DNA from: Luzula sylvatica | Taxonomy: Eukaryota; Streptophyta; Magnoliopsida; Poales; Juncaceae | Length of the DNA: 64,000 nt | Reading direction: 5' to 3' | NCBI GenBank assembly: GCA_946800325.1 | Contig: OX326958.1 | Coordinates: forward strand, 15,776,992-15,840,991 | In this document: positions 10,570-20,380 of the stretch, piece by piece | How positions within the stretch are numbered: position 1 is the stretch's first letter | Layout of the letters: every line of letters begins with the position of its first letter | The notes under the pieces: model-generated | The model's database searches: none | What the model was told of the DNA's origin: nothing | Seen by the model: the letters and a program-made list of their open reading frames with translations, nothing else | Made by a program: the position numbers and the translations under genes

Positions 10570-12220
10570 CTACAATTGATCTTTGTTTCGTGCTATCTCC
10601 TTCTCGTCGTCCAAAGCTTCCCCTTTACGCTGCTTCAAATCCGCCTTCATTGCCTTCTTCGCATCCTTTTCGCCCGATACGGTCTCTTTCGCATCCTGCT
10701 TCAAATCCGCCTTCGTCGTCTTCGCCTCCTTTTCCACGTCATCTTCTGCTCCCTCAACAGTCTCTTTAATGTCCTGTGCCGCCTCCATCGTTGCCTCCCA
10801 TGCACCGTGCATTGCTTGTTTTGCCTTTTCGCCCATTATTTTTGCGGTTTCTACCACCTTTTCGCCAGCGGATTTACCCCCTTCCGCAACAGTTTCTCCG
10901 GCTTGTCTAGTAGCTGTTAAAATTAAACCAACACTTCTAATTAAGTACCTTCGTTATAAGATAAATCAATGGTTTATTTACAGAATGTTCACCTCATGTA
11001 CCGAACTAAGATCTATATCAATGAGGACTAGACATGTGTTCGTTAAATTTATAAACAAATTTGAAATCTCTAGTCTTTTTAACAAAAGAGAACTTCAAAA
11101 TAATTTAAACGTATTATACCTTCTATAGTTTGTGAAGATTGTGAATTTTTAAAAAGAATTGGTTGTTCAATTCAAAAATCTGGGTAGGTATAGATGGAAA
11201 TGTTCCTTTTTGATACCTTCCATAGTTTTGTCTTTGGCACCCTTGGCCACGTCCTTGGTCCTCTCGACAGCATCTTCAGCCGTATCCATAGTTTTCTCCA
11301 TGCCTCTTTTAGCCGACTCTTTCGCCTTCTCACTGGCATGAGACATTTTCTCTTGGGCCTCATATGCCGTCTCTTTGGCCTTATCCACTCCTTCTCTTGC
11401 CTTCTTTGCCGCCTCTTCGCTCATATGAGAAGCTCTTTCTTGCGCATCTTTTGTTGCATCCTTTGTTTTCTCCTTCGCCTAATATTGCCAAATAAAACTA
11501 GTTAAGTAATCACTTTGACAATTAATAAGTTCAAATTTCTTTATGGTCTTCTACTAATAACCTCTTGGGTTGTTTGCTTTGTCTTTTCTTTGCCTTCTTC
11601 GGCCATTCTCTTCGCATCATCAACTACATTGCTTGTTTTATCTTTGGCTTTCTCCTTTGTTTCGTGAGCTTTTTCACTTGCTCGATTTACAGTTTGTTCG
11701 GTTGCTTCTTTGGTTTTCTTAGCTGCGTCGCGATACTTATCCTTGATTTCTTTGTCATCATTTGCATGAGCCTATAATCATATGACAAACTTACGAATCT
11801 TTTTTCATTCAATTATATTTTATATCCTATTAGACTTTTTATCATAATGAGAGAGAAAATTAGGAGCAAAATCCAATCTTCCAAATGAATTTCCCCTTAA
11901 CATAGCCACATAGGTTGCTAAATATCAGAAACTTAATACATGCACAATATTCTTAATTTAAAGACAGATTGGGTACCATTCACAATCATTCCGAATATTA
12001 CACCTCTATATTAACTAGAATAAAACTTAAAAGGGGAAAATTAGAGAGATGAACTAACCTGAGAAGATTTTGAAGCTTGGAAACAAAGCCTACTAGGCTT
12101 GATCGGCGATAAACGGAGAGAAAGAAAGGACGGCTTTGAGACCAAAGCGTTTCGAGTCATAATAACACGATTAATTGCCATAGCACTTCTCCCTCCAAAC
12201 ATTGCCACCATTTTCAACAT
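10570..12220 (-). CDS. group-3 LEA protein, organelle-targeted, four exons, 325 aa
   Basis: The exons on the minus strand are 12,059-12,220, 11,562-11,771, 11,217-11,478 and 10,570-10,913. All three introns (287, 83 and 303 bp) start GT and end AG. Exon phases join without a stop to 978 nt (325 aa). Residues 1-54 (MLKMVAMFGGRSAMAINRVI...) are rich in Ser, Arg and Leu and have no acidic residue, as in plastid or mitochondrial transit peptides. From about residue 55 the protein is a highly charged, Ala/Lys/Glu-rich chain of degenerate 11-residue repeats, for example TAEDAVERTKD and KAKETAYEAQE. This is the hallmark of group-3 (LEA_4) late embryogenesis abundant proteins, which are disordered in water and fold to amphipathic helices on drying. 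The C-terminus is ...EIARNKDQL. Group-3 LEA proteins protect membranes and enzymes during desiccation. The exact family member and organelle cannot be fixed from sequence. Confidence 0.88.
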
Positions 12221-12335
12221 TTACACAAGCAAAAAATGAAGCACACAAATTCTGATCTTTGATTCTACTGAATTTAGCAGGTAATATATGAATTTGGAGA
12301 GAATTTTATGTAAGTGGGGTTTTCTCACTGAGTTT

Positions 12336-12402
12336 TTTAATAGTTTTCAATTGACACGTACATAGACACGTTGCATGCACTCTTGCATTTGATAACACGT
12401 GT
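12336..12402 (-). promoter_or_regulatory. ABRE, RY element and weak TATA upstream of the intact LEA gene
   Basis: ACACGTGT with a CACGTG core lies at 12,395-12,402, and a palindromic RY element TGCATGCA at 12,372-12,379, about 155-180 bp upstream of the ATG. TATTAAA on the minus strand at 12,336-12,342 aligns with the TATATAAA of the paralog and may serve as TATA. An ABRE close to an RY motif is the usual arrangement in seed-maturation and ABA-induced genes (ABI5 plus ABI3 control); here that is inferred from motifs. Confidence 0.55.
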
Positions 12403-12788
12403 GCAAAATTAAGGTCGTATCCAGTGCAGTGCTGTAGTTACGTGAAAGCGTGAACATTACCAATCCAACGAATCCACAAACAATATTTGGGTCTTTGTTG
12501 TGGGCCAAATAAATTTACTGGATATGGATCAAGTGTACAAGAAATAAGAAGGCCTTAAAAATAGATAAATGCTTGACCTAACATATTATTGCTGTTAAAA
12601 ATTCAAATTGTATTTAATTTAATTTAATTTTCTTTATTTTTTAAAAAATACTTAATTGAAATTGCATCATTGTTTAAATTTTTTTCCGTGTTAAAATTTT
12701 ATAACATTTCATGAAACTTTTATGTTGATTTTTTTTATGAGGGGCAATTTTTACAAATTTTGAAGTTCAAAAACATAGACGGTTTGAC
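12403..12788. other. intergenic DNA
   Basis: AT-rich distal upstream region of the LEA gene. No repeat or gene was recognised. Confidence 0.4.
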
Positions 12789-12869
12789 TAAAGGATCAGG
12801 CCCGGTCCTAGAGTTTTGGGGGCTTTAGGCGAACAAAAAGACGAGACATAATCGCAAAAAATTGATTCA

Positions 12870-13310
12870 AATTTGTTGAGAATTGGCTGAAATTAGCAGA
12901 AAATGACCTGAAAATCGCAAAAAATGAGCTGAAATTCGCAAAAAAACATTGAAATTCGCAGAAAGCCCTGAAATTCGCAGAAAATATCCTGAAATTCGCA
13001 GAAAATATGCTGAAATTCACAGAAAATGTTGCACTGCTGGAAATCGCTGAAAAGCCCCTGAAAATCGCAGAAAAGCCCTGAAATTCGCAGAAAATATCCT
13101 GAAATTCACAAAAAATGCTGCAAACCGCTGGAAATCGCTGGAAAGCCCTGAAAATCGCAGAAAAGCCCTGAAATTCGCAGAAAATATCCTGAAATTCACA
13201 AAAAGTGCTGCAAACCGCTGGAAATCGCTGGAAAGCCCTGAAAATTACCTGCAAATCGCTGAAAACTGCTGCAATTGCTGAAAAATCGAAGAACAACGAA
13301 GAAATTGAAA
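12870..13310 (+). repeat. minisatellite of CTGAAATTCGCAGAAAA-type units
   Basis: Tandem degenerate units of about 20 bp (CTGAAATTCGCAGAAAATAT and relatives) are grouped into a 90-bp higher-order unit. This unit is seen at 13,058 and again at 13,148 with very few differences. The array lies wholly inside the hAT-type element. Confidence 0.9.
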
Positions 13311-13475
13311 GAAAATCGATAAAATTGGAGTCCGGTGGGGTTCGACCTGTGGAGGTGCGTCAGAGGTGGTGGGGTTGGGGTCGCGGCTTTGCGGATGGGG
13401 TGTGGGGACAGTGGGGGCGAGTGGGGGCGGGGAGGGGGGCTCTGAGAGTGAGAAGTCTTGGTAAATCATACATGG

Positions 13476-13477
<2 letters not shown>

Positions 13478-13508
<31 letters not shown>
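13478..13508. repeat. (TA)n microsatellite
   Basis: About 15 TA units inside the hAT-type element. Confidence 0.9.
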
Positions 13509-13510
<2 letters not shown>

Positions 13511-13598
13511 TAAAAAAAAATTTGGGGGGCTTTTTTTTTTTTGGGGCTTTAGGCATGGGCCTGCTGGGCCATAGCCCAGGGCCGGGTCTGTAAAGGAT

Positions 13599-14050
13599 TA
13601 TTATCATTTGAAATATCTGAACATTTTATAAATTCTTATCATTTTTGAAATTTCTTTTCCAATTCATAATTCGGTCAATCAATGCAAAATATAGAACATG
13701 AATTTATGTTTATAATAATAATATAATATAATTTTAAGCTTTTATCGGGTGGGTTCTATACTTTACATATTTGGATAATGAGCTACAAACAAAATAAAAT
13801 TGTAAACACTAAATAAAAATTATCGACTCGAGGAGAGAGAGAGTTTTAAGGTGACCAAGACACACTTAGTCCTAGCAAAGAGAGGAGTCGAGGAAGAATA
13901 ATAGCATTTTTCATAGATTGCTTAGAATCGACATTGAACTTATTGTGCTTAGATGCTTGAAGTGTCCTCTAATCTCGGGTCCTATGTATCCTCTAATGGC
14001 GATCTTGCACTCTCCTCTCTAATCTCCTACTCTAATCACCTACCCCCCCA
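13599..14050. other. intergenic DNA or decayed LINE 5' region
   Basis: No coding signal could be followed. A short stretch at about 13,850-13,960 could be decayed LINE coding sequence, but this is not secure. Confidence 0.3.
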
Positions 14051-14069
14051 CCTTCTCCCTTTCGTACTG

Positions 14070-14760
14070 TATCTCCTAACAAGCCCCCCGGCCCAGAAGG
14101 AATCCATGCTAAATTCTTCCAAATACACTGGAGCGAAATTTGACATAATGTGACCCATACCAAAAATAATGCAGTTGGTACGCTTTCGATACCTCCTTCT
14201 TTTGGAGACACAAAAGTCTATTTCATCCCCAAGAATAATAACCCGCAAATGATCTCAGATTTTCGTCCGATAGGCATATGCAACTTCCTATACAAGGTTA
14301 CAACCAAAATTCTTACAAATCGCCTATCTCTGAGAAATATTCAGGGTATTTCCCTTGGACCCACTGGCAGCAACTTTACCCATTCATTATATGCTGACGA
14401 TCTAATTATTTATGGTACAACAACTATGCAAGAGGCTGAATATATCAAAAGCATTATTGACCTATATGGTGAGGTGTCGGGACAATGCATTAATCCTTCT
14501 AAAACAACCATCTGGTTTAGCAAGCACACACCTCTAGCAATTATGAGAGATGTTGCTCATCTCTTTAATGCTATGCCACTGTTGGTCGTACTCTCAATTC
14601 GGATTATGAACAATTAATTCCGAGATTCCAGAATAGATTAAGCGGATAGAAGAAAAAAACTATGTCTCAGGTCGGCCGATTGATTCTTATCCAATTGGTT
14701 TTACAATCCCTACATAACTATTACACAGCCACACAATCTATACCTTCTACAATAATAAAC
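14070..14760 (+). pseudogene. LINE reverse transcriptase remnant
   Basis: The first frame gives NKPPGPEGIHAKFFQ, the usual start of plant LINE RT domains, then a TGA stop. It continues through FRPIGICNFLYKVTTKILTNRL (14,150 frame). Most of the RT core is deleted next: the sequence jumps to a piece ending with the catalytic YADD box (14,390-14,401) and then GQCINPSKTTIWFS. After a frameshift near 14,580 the text resumes as LGRTLNSDY and QVGRLILIQ-like sequence typical of the RT thumb. Reverse transcription of LINE RNA was its role; it is now non-functional. Confidence 0.88.
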
Positions 14761-14774
14761 ATATTAAAATTAAT

Positions 14775-15285
14775 GTTTTTTTAATTAATAATATTATTAG
14801 GGCAGGATAATATTCAATGTATTTGTGTGTGAATGTGAGATATATGTGTCTATTAGATAGAATAGAAATATCTAGAATAAACCAAGAGTTGTATTGAGAG
14901 GGTGCATGTGATATATAAATGCAACCCATCTCATATGTTTTAAGAGAGAGAATCTCCATAAAAATAGAGAGAAAATCTCCACAAAAAAGAAAGAGAAAAT
15001 CTCCAGAAAAATAGAGTAAGGAGTGTGGAAAGCAATCCCATCCTTATCTCGAAATATTGTATCCATATATTATTGAGTTTGTATCTATCTATTTATTAGT
15101 GTTTGTGTGCAACCTTTGGGTGTTGTGTATCATTACCCCTGTCAAATCACAAAGAGAAAGTATTCTCTGTCCAGCATGAATAATTTATTTCACTTTGTTA
15201 TCAATCTTCAATTCTAAATTCCCCCTACTCTAATCCCCATAAATATTCTCCAATTAAATCCAAACCCCAAAATCCCAACAAAAAA
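14775..15285. mobile_element. AT-rich insertion in the LINE, unidentified
   Basis: About 510 bp unrelated to LINE coding sequence separates RT-derived text from a later part reading KKAHFTHEKI. It contains TATATAAA at about 14,912 and three ATCTCCA-type repeats (near 14,951, 14,974 and 14,999), which is suggestive of an LTR leader. I could not find convincing ends or a target duplication. A short solo LTR is possible. Confidence 0.35.
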
Positions 15286-15363
15286 AGCTCACTTCACACA
15301 TGAAAAGATTCTTTTGGGGCTCATCTAATAACTCTGATAGCTACATGTAATGGGCATCTTGGT

Positions 15364-16081
15364 TAGGGATGGCAATGGGTCGGGTTCGGGTCGGGTATAG
15401 GCTCACCCGTACACTTACCCATCTTAATCGGGTAATATCCGTATCCGACACGTCAACTAAACGGGTAATTTTACCCGTCCCGTTTAGTATCCGCGGGTTT
15501 TCGAATTACCCACGGAAAATTTTACCCACACCTAAACATATACAAAAACATTAAAATATACAAACGAAAAATATATTTTTTCAAATTAAATTAACATCAT
15601 AGATTCATATAACATAATAATATCACAAAATCACAAAATAGACAACAAAATATTTTTAAACATAAATTTTGGACCATGAATTAACATAAATTGTATAACA
15701 AAACTAAAATTGATAGAAACGTAAAATAACAGTAAAAACGAAAATAAATAAACATAAATCTGGGAAATTATTTATTTTATTTATTTACTAAACAAATAAA
15801 AAAATAAGTTGTATTATAAATAATCAGTAGAAAACATATATTAAAACCAAGAAAAAAATCAACCAAAAATAATAAAAAATATAAAAATATGAAATAAATG
15901 AGGGTTATTAAGAATCGGGTTCGGGTCGGGTATACCCACGGATCGGGTACGATCGCACCCATACCCTATCCGACCCGAGCCAGGTATTTTTTAATCGGAT
16001 AATACCCGACCCGCGGGTAGGCTTAATTGGGTATTACATACCCGTCGGGCACGAGTATTATCCAACCCATTGACATCCCTA
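15364..16081. mobile_element. hAT-type MITE, 718 bp, inserted in the LINE
   Basis: The left end TAGGGATGGCAATGGGT and the inverted right end TAGGGATGTCAATGGGT form 17-bp inverted repeats with one mismatch. They are flanked by a perfect 8-bp target duplication ATCTTGGT (15,356-15,363 and 16,082-16,089). Subterminal GGGTCGGGT / ACCCGACCC motifs give long fold-back arms, and the middle is AT-rich. This TAGGGATGGCAATGGG family is a widespread hAT MITE type in plants. No transposase. Confidence 0.95.
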
Positions 16082-16089
16082 ATCTTGGT

Positions 16090-16705
16090 CCAAGCTAGAA
16101 CAACCGAAATCCAAAAGAGGCCTTAACATTAAGAAGTTAAGAACACTCAACCAAGCTTTTCTGCTCAAACAACTATGTAGAGTTCTCTCTCACGACCAGG
16201 ACATCTGGATAGACCAAGTGGTTGCTAAATACTTACCTGTTTCCACCATCTGGTCTATATGCAGGGCACAAAACATATCCTCCTTTTGGAAAGCTTTGCT
16301 TGCTCTTCGTCCTATGTTTCACGGCTCAACCTCATGGCTTGTAGGAGATGGCTCCACTTGTGCTGCCATAAGTGATAATTGGTTTGATTCAACAACCCTT
16401 TACAAGCCTATTAATCACTTTGCTCGATCTCTAAAAGTCAACATGCTCATAAGCCCTGTATCCCACCAATGGAATCTTGAAACCCTAGAAAGAATCTTTA
16501 CACCAGAGGACATCATGAGAATCACAATTGGATCTGTCCAGCCACCTCTTACTCCTGAATTGATAGACCAATGGATCTGGTCCAAATCCAATAGTGGTAC
16601 CGTAACCATCAAAGAGGCCTACCAATTACTTGCTAATATGGGCAGCCTCCCACTCTCTAATTTGCTACTCGCCACCCCTTCCCTCTGGTCCGATATCTGA
16701 AAAAT
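16090..16705 (+). pseudogene. LINE polyprotein segment downstream of RT
   Basis: The frame opening at 16,218 gives 160 residues (MVAKYLPVSTIWSICRAQNI...), including WLVGDGSTCAAISDNW and IDQWIWSKSNSGTVTIKEAY. These match the conserved W-x-GdG...sF..D.W and D...W..s..G.ft.k.aY blocks that lie between RT and RNase H in plant LINEs. The sequence before 16,218 in the other frames continues the same region (KLRTLNQAFLLKQLCRVLS-like). It breaks off at ...WSDI where the next insertion begins. Confidence 0.85.
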
Positions 16706-16709
16706 TGCG

Positions 16710-18724
16710 GGTACCCCCCCCCCCCCCCAAATCCGTGTATTGTATGGCGATTATTAAACGATGCGCTGTTATATCAATGATGTTATATCAATAAGTAAAT
16801 ACAAGAAAATTCTAGATAGAAAATAATTACAAGAAAATTATGGATCAAAATGGAAAAATGATAAAAATCCCTAACCCCTTTCACACCTAAACCCTTGTCA
16901 TGAGTATAATATAATTCTTTGACTCTAGACCCTTCTATCCTGTCCCATAACCCCTTATTTTTCGTGGCTCTAGAGAGAGGTGAAAGAAGAAGAAGAGGAA
17001 AGAAGAGGAGATTGGAGAAGAGGAAGGGAACAAGTGATTCAAGAGGAGAAAAGAAGAAAGGGAGCTCGTTTTCGAAGTCTTCTTCATCAAGGCAGCCAGA
17101 GATAGGTGGTGGGGGAGTTGTCTAAACCTAGGAGCTTGAAGTTTTGAGGTAGTAAATCTATTTTCTAATCTAATTCGCAGCATACTTCGTATTTACTGCC
17201 ATGGAAACCGATTGGAAGATTGATTTGAGCTTTCCTTGCTGAAACCCTAGATTTTTGGGGGTGGAAGTAATTCTGGATTTTAGGGTTTCATAGATGGTTT
17301 TGGGGTATAAGGATGGTGCCGTAGTGATTCGGCCGCTCGAATAATGGCGTTTCAATCATCTATTAGGCTTCCATCGAGAAAGGGTCAAAATTAGGGTTTC
17401 GGTTTTTGAAAGAAAAGAAGTGGTGCAATTGAGTTGTTTGTTCTTAATGGGTCGGGTTTATGTTTGTTTTGAGTCAAGATCCTTTAACCCGAGATCCTCT
17501 AACCCTAGTTCAAATTCTGGATGTAAGGGGTATTTTAGTAATTGTGCAAGACATGATTTTTCAGGGGCACAATTATACAATGGAGAAAAGGCTTAATCGC
17601 TTGATAACGTTCAACTATATAATGGTTGGATTGGTGAGCTTTTTGGCCAACATTAAACACATGGCTGAGATTTCTCGTGTCATTCGTTCCTCTCGTATTC
17701 CGTTTAGGGTTTCATCTCGTAGTCATTAGTTATTCCGGTATGTCGGATAAGTAGAAGTATTGTAGTTGATCGGATCTTTGACGGGTCTACCGAAGTACAT
17801 TTCGTGTGTCACATCTTCGTAATTTGGTCATAACTTCTTCATTCGATCTCCGTTTGCCGTGTTCTTGGTTCCGTTGGAAAGCTTACTTCGAGACGATTCT
17901 ATTGGCAGCAATTATGATTACTGAATTTGATTCTTCATTTATTTGTTCGTCATTTTCTCTGTAGAATAGGTGTAGTTCTTTGTAGTATGTAGGATCATTG
18001 TTGATGTAAATCAACTCGTAGTGAGGATGAGAGGTGGATAAGGGAACACATGTTTGGACATTAATGTAGTGTCTGGCCAGAGGTGCATTTTCGGATCGCT
18101 CCCCGAACTTGCGAACTGTTAGACGTAGCAGTACGGTCTCCTCGTGTAGTTGTAGTAAATGTAGTGCCGAAGAGGGCGTGGTTTCAGTCATGGCGTGGTT
18201 GAAACCACCACTCTTGGGATAGAGTGCAGCGGACTTTTACCTCATTGTAGATCCGAGGGTACTAGTCTATGAGTAGGGTCCCATGTGGCAGCCAACCTTA
18301 GCGAAGTAGTCGTTGTAGTATCACACTATGAATTCTGTAGTAGTTGTTACTGTATTTGCAGGATCATAGTTGTAGTAGTATTGTAGTAGTTAACCTCTCT
18401 TAGTAGTTGTCGTGGTAGTCGTGGTCGAGTAAATAATAATTAAATATTATTTTACTTATCTAACTCTCAGCCAACATTTCCAAGTAGCACTTGAGGGTGG
18501 CAGTGGCATTCGTGTAGATTACAAGCGTAGCGGAGTGTACGAGTACCAGTTACCATATTTGGTTTTAGTTGTGTTTAGTTTGTACCAACCTTATGTATAT
18601 TGGTTAGTTGTATATTGTACTATATGCCAACTGGTTTTGTATTGTGTGTTTTTTGACTCTGCTATTGCTCATATGTTGTTAGGTTAAATGTGTTGTTCAC
18701 GTTATCTTATTTCGGGTCGTGACA
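16710..18724. mobile_element. probable solo LTR (about 2.0 kb) inserted in the LINE
   Basis: The LINE reading frame stops at TGCG (16,706-16,709) and resumes at TGCG (18,725-18,728), which is a 4-bp (or imperfect 5-bp) target duplication. The inserted sequence starts GGTACC plus a poly-C run and ends GGGTCGTGACA, a common 3' end of Ty3/gypsy LTRs. The clean left TG could not be confirmed because of the poly-C run. Inside is an AACTTCTTCATTCGATCTCC / CCGTTGGAAAGC stretch (about 17,829-17,882), a motif common in plant gypsy LTRs, and a GTAGTAGTA-rich region (about 18,310-18,420). No gag-pol is present, so a solo LTR is the simplest explanation. Confidence 0.65.
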
Positions 18725-18728
18725 TGCG

Positions 18729-19500
18729 CTGCCAACTAAACTGAAACTACATGCCAGAATATCCTCAATCAGTCAATCTTGCGATGATTGTTAGCACCAA
18801 CCGAATTCTTGCTTCATCTATTCTTCCTCTGCCCACAATCCGTCATTTTTTGGCAATCCTCACCTCTAGATCTACCTATTCTCGACAATGCAGACCCGAT
18901 CCCCTTAACTTTATCCAACTGGTTGTCTAGCACCCATTCGTATCAGGCTCCCTTGATCTTCTCTCTTCTCTGGTAGAGATGGAAACATCGGAGTAATTGG
19001 ACCTTCAATAAAAAAGACAACCCATTCAGCTCTCGATTGAGCAAGCAATTCAAGATATCAATATTACGGGCTTCAAAGAGACAATCCAAAACCTGGTAAT
19101 ACAGATAACTTACAATGGTAAAAATAATGAAAACTATTGTTGGATTGATTACTCTGGAGACCAAACGAATCGCTTCGCTATTGCTTTTATCCTCAAAACC
19201 CACAGAGGTCATATTCTACGAGCTGAAGCAAAGCATATTGTCCATGCTGCGAACTCCCTCCATGGCGAATTCTTAGCTCTAGAGCTGTGTCTGCAATACA
19301 TAGCCTCATAACCCTCTTATTGACTTAATCCGGTTCTAATCCTCTCCGATAACCTCGAATTAATCTCCCTGATGCAGTCCATCAACTCATCCCTGCCCAT
19401 CTTCTTAATCCTTAAAGATGCTATTCTAGTTGGTCGTAACTGCCTTCTGTGGAAAAGAAGAATCAAAGATCCCACATTTCTTCATATCTCGAGACAAAAT
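18729..19500 (+). pseudogene. LINE zinc-knuckle/RNase H remnant
   Basis: The text resumes exactly where the solo LTR interrupted it, as (A)LPTKLKLHAR. After frameshifts it leads to an RNase H-like domain: WIDYSGDQTNRFAIAFIL, then HAANSLHGEFLALELCL carrying the conserved Glu, then LILSDNLELISLMQ carrying the conserved Asp, then PTFLHISRDKM. The order Asp, Glu, Asp fits the plant LINE RNase H (RVT_3) fold, although the first motif is degraded. The final His-containing segment is cut off by the G-rich array at 19,500. Confidence 0.82.
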
Positions 19501-19502
19501 GA

Positions 19503-20380
19503 GGGGGGGGGGGGGGGGGGGGGGGGGCGAAGGGGTAAAAATCTGCAAATGGAGGGGGGGGAGGGGTAAAAATCTGCAAATTGGGGGGGGGGGGGTGTAC
19601 GGGGGTAAAGATCTGCAAAGGGGGGGGGGGGTTAGGGAGGTAAAAATCTGCAAATAGGGGGGTGGGGTTTGGGGGGGGGGGGGGGGGAGGTAAAAATCTG
19701 CACATGGGGATAAGAGGTAAAAATCTGCAAATGGGGAGTAGGGGGGATAACAATTTGCAAAGGGGTGTGTGTGGGGGGGGGGGGGGGGGGGTGTTAAAAA
19801 TCTCCAAAAGGGGGTAGGGGGTACAAATTTGCAAAGGGGGGGGGGGGGGGGGTAGGGAGATAAAAAAACTGTAAAGGGGGGTAGGGGGTTAAAATCTGCA
19901 GGGGGGGGGGGGTAGGAGGTAAAAATCTGCAAGGGGGTGGGGTAAGGGGACAAAAGATATTCAAAGGAAGGGGGGTAGGGGGGGGGGGGGGTAAAAAATT
20001 GCAAAGGGGGGTAGGGTAGGGGTAAAGATATGCAAAGGGGGGTAGGGGGCTAAAAGTCTATAAATGGGGGGGGGGGGGTAGCGGGATAAAAATATACACG
20101 AGGGGGGGGGGGTTTAGGAGGATACATATCTGCAAATGGGGGCGGGGGTAGGGAGGTAAAAAACTGCAAATGGGTGGGGTGGGGTCGGGGTGGTGGGTTA
20201 AAATCTGCACATGGGGATAGGGGGTAAAAATCTGCAAGGGGGGGGGGGAGGGGGGGGGGGAGGTAGGGGGATAAGGTAAAAAACTGCACCGGGGGGGGGG
20301 GGGGGGAGGGGGGGGGGGGTAGGAGGGTAAGAATATGCAAAGGGGTGTAGGGGTAAAAAAATTTGGGGGGGGGGGGGGGG
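19503..20380 (+). repeat. G-rich minisatellite with strong G-quadruplex potential
   Basis: About 24 degenerate units alternate a long G-run (4 to over 20 G) with a short spacer related to TAAAAATCTGCAAA. Mean spacing is about 36 bp, variable because of the G-run lengths. The spacers are clearly related (TAAAGATCTGCAAAG, TAAAAATCTGCAAGG, TACAAATTTGCAAAG), so this is a true tandem repeat and not random G-rich DNA. It is the boundary between the LINE and the satellite. Long minus-strand proline-rich frames over it are artefacts. Run lengths may be inaccurate. Confidence 0.93.

Larger units (their letters stand above)
12797..13590. mobile_element. non-autonomous hAT-type element with internal minisatellite, 794 bp
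   Basis: It has imperfect terminal inverted repeats: CAGGCCCGGTCCTAG at the left end and, inverted, CAGACCCGGCCCTGG at the right end. A perfect 8-bp target duplication TAAAGGAT (12,789-12,796 and 13,591-13,598) flanks it. GGGGGCTTTAGGC occurs as a subterminal direct motif near both ends. The inside is dominated by a minisatellite and a (TA)n run. An 8-bp duplication and CAG-type ends point to hAT. The 162-residue minus-strand open frame inside is a translated repeat, not a transposase. Confidence 0.85.
14060..19500 (+). mobile_element. decayed plus-strand LINE with three nested insertions
   Basis: Fragments of one LINE polyprotein occur in the correct order: reverse transcriptase (about 14,070-14,760), the region after RT (about 15,290-15,363 and 16,090-16,705), the zinc-knuckle-like part (18,729-18,930) and RNase H (about 18,930-19,500). 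They are separated by an AT-rich insertion, a hAT MITE and a probable solo LTR. Reading resumes on the other side of each dated insertion, which confirms they are insertions. The RT core has an internal deletion and several frameshifts and stops, so the element is dead. Its 3' end is missing because G-rich repeats begin inside the RNase H domain. Confidence 0.88.

Noticed and set aside
10410..11505. Plus-strand open frames of 103 to 181 residues
   Set aside because: They are antisense shadows of the LEA exons; the minus strand has spliced, in-phase exons and LEA repeats.
12808..13296. A 162-residue Phe/Ala/Ser-rich open frame on the minus strand
   Set aside because: It is the translated 20/90-bp minisatellite inside a transposon; the repeat unit explains every part of it.
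19503..20380. Interstitial telomere or rDNA spacer repeat
   Set aside because: Units lack TTTAGGG, and no rRNA gene or Pol I-type motif is near.
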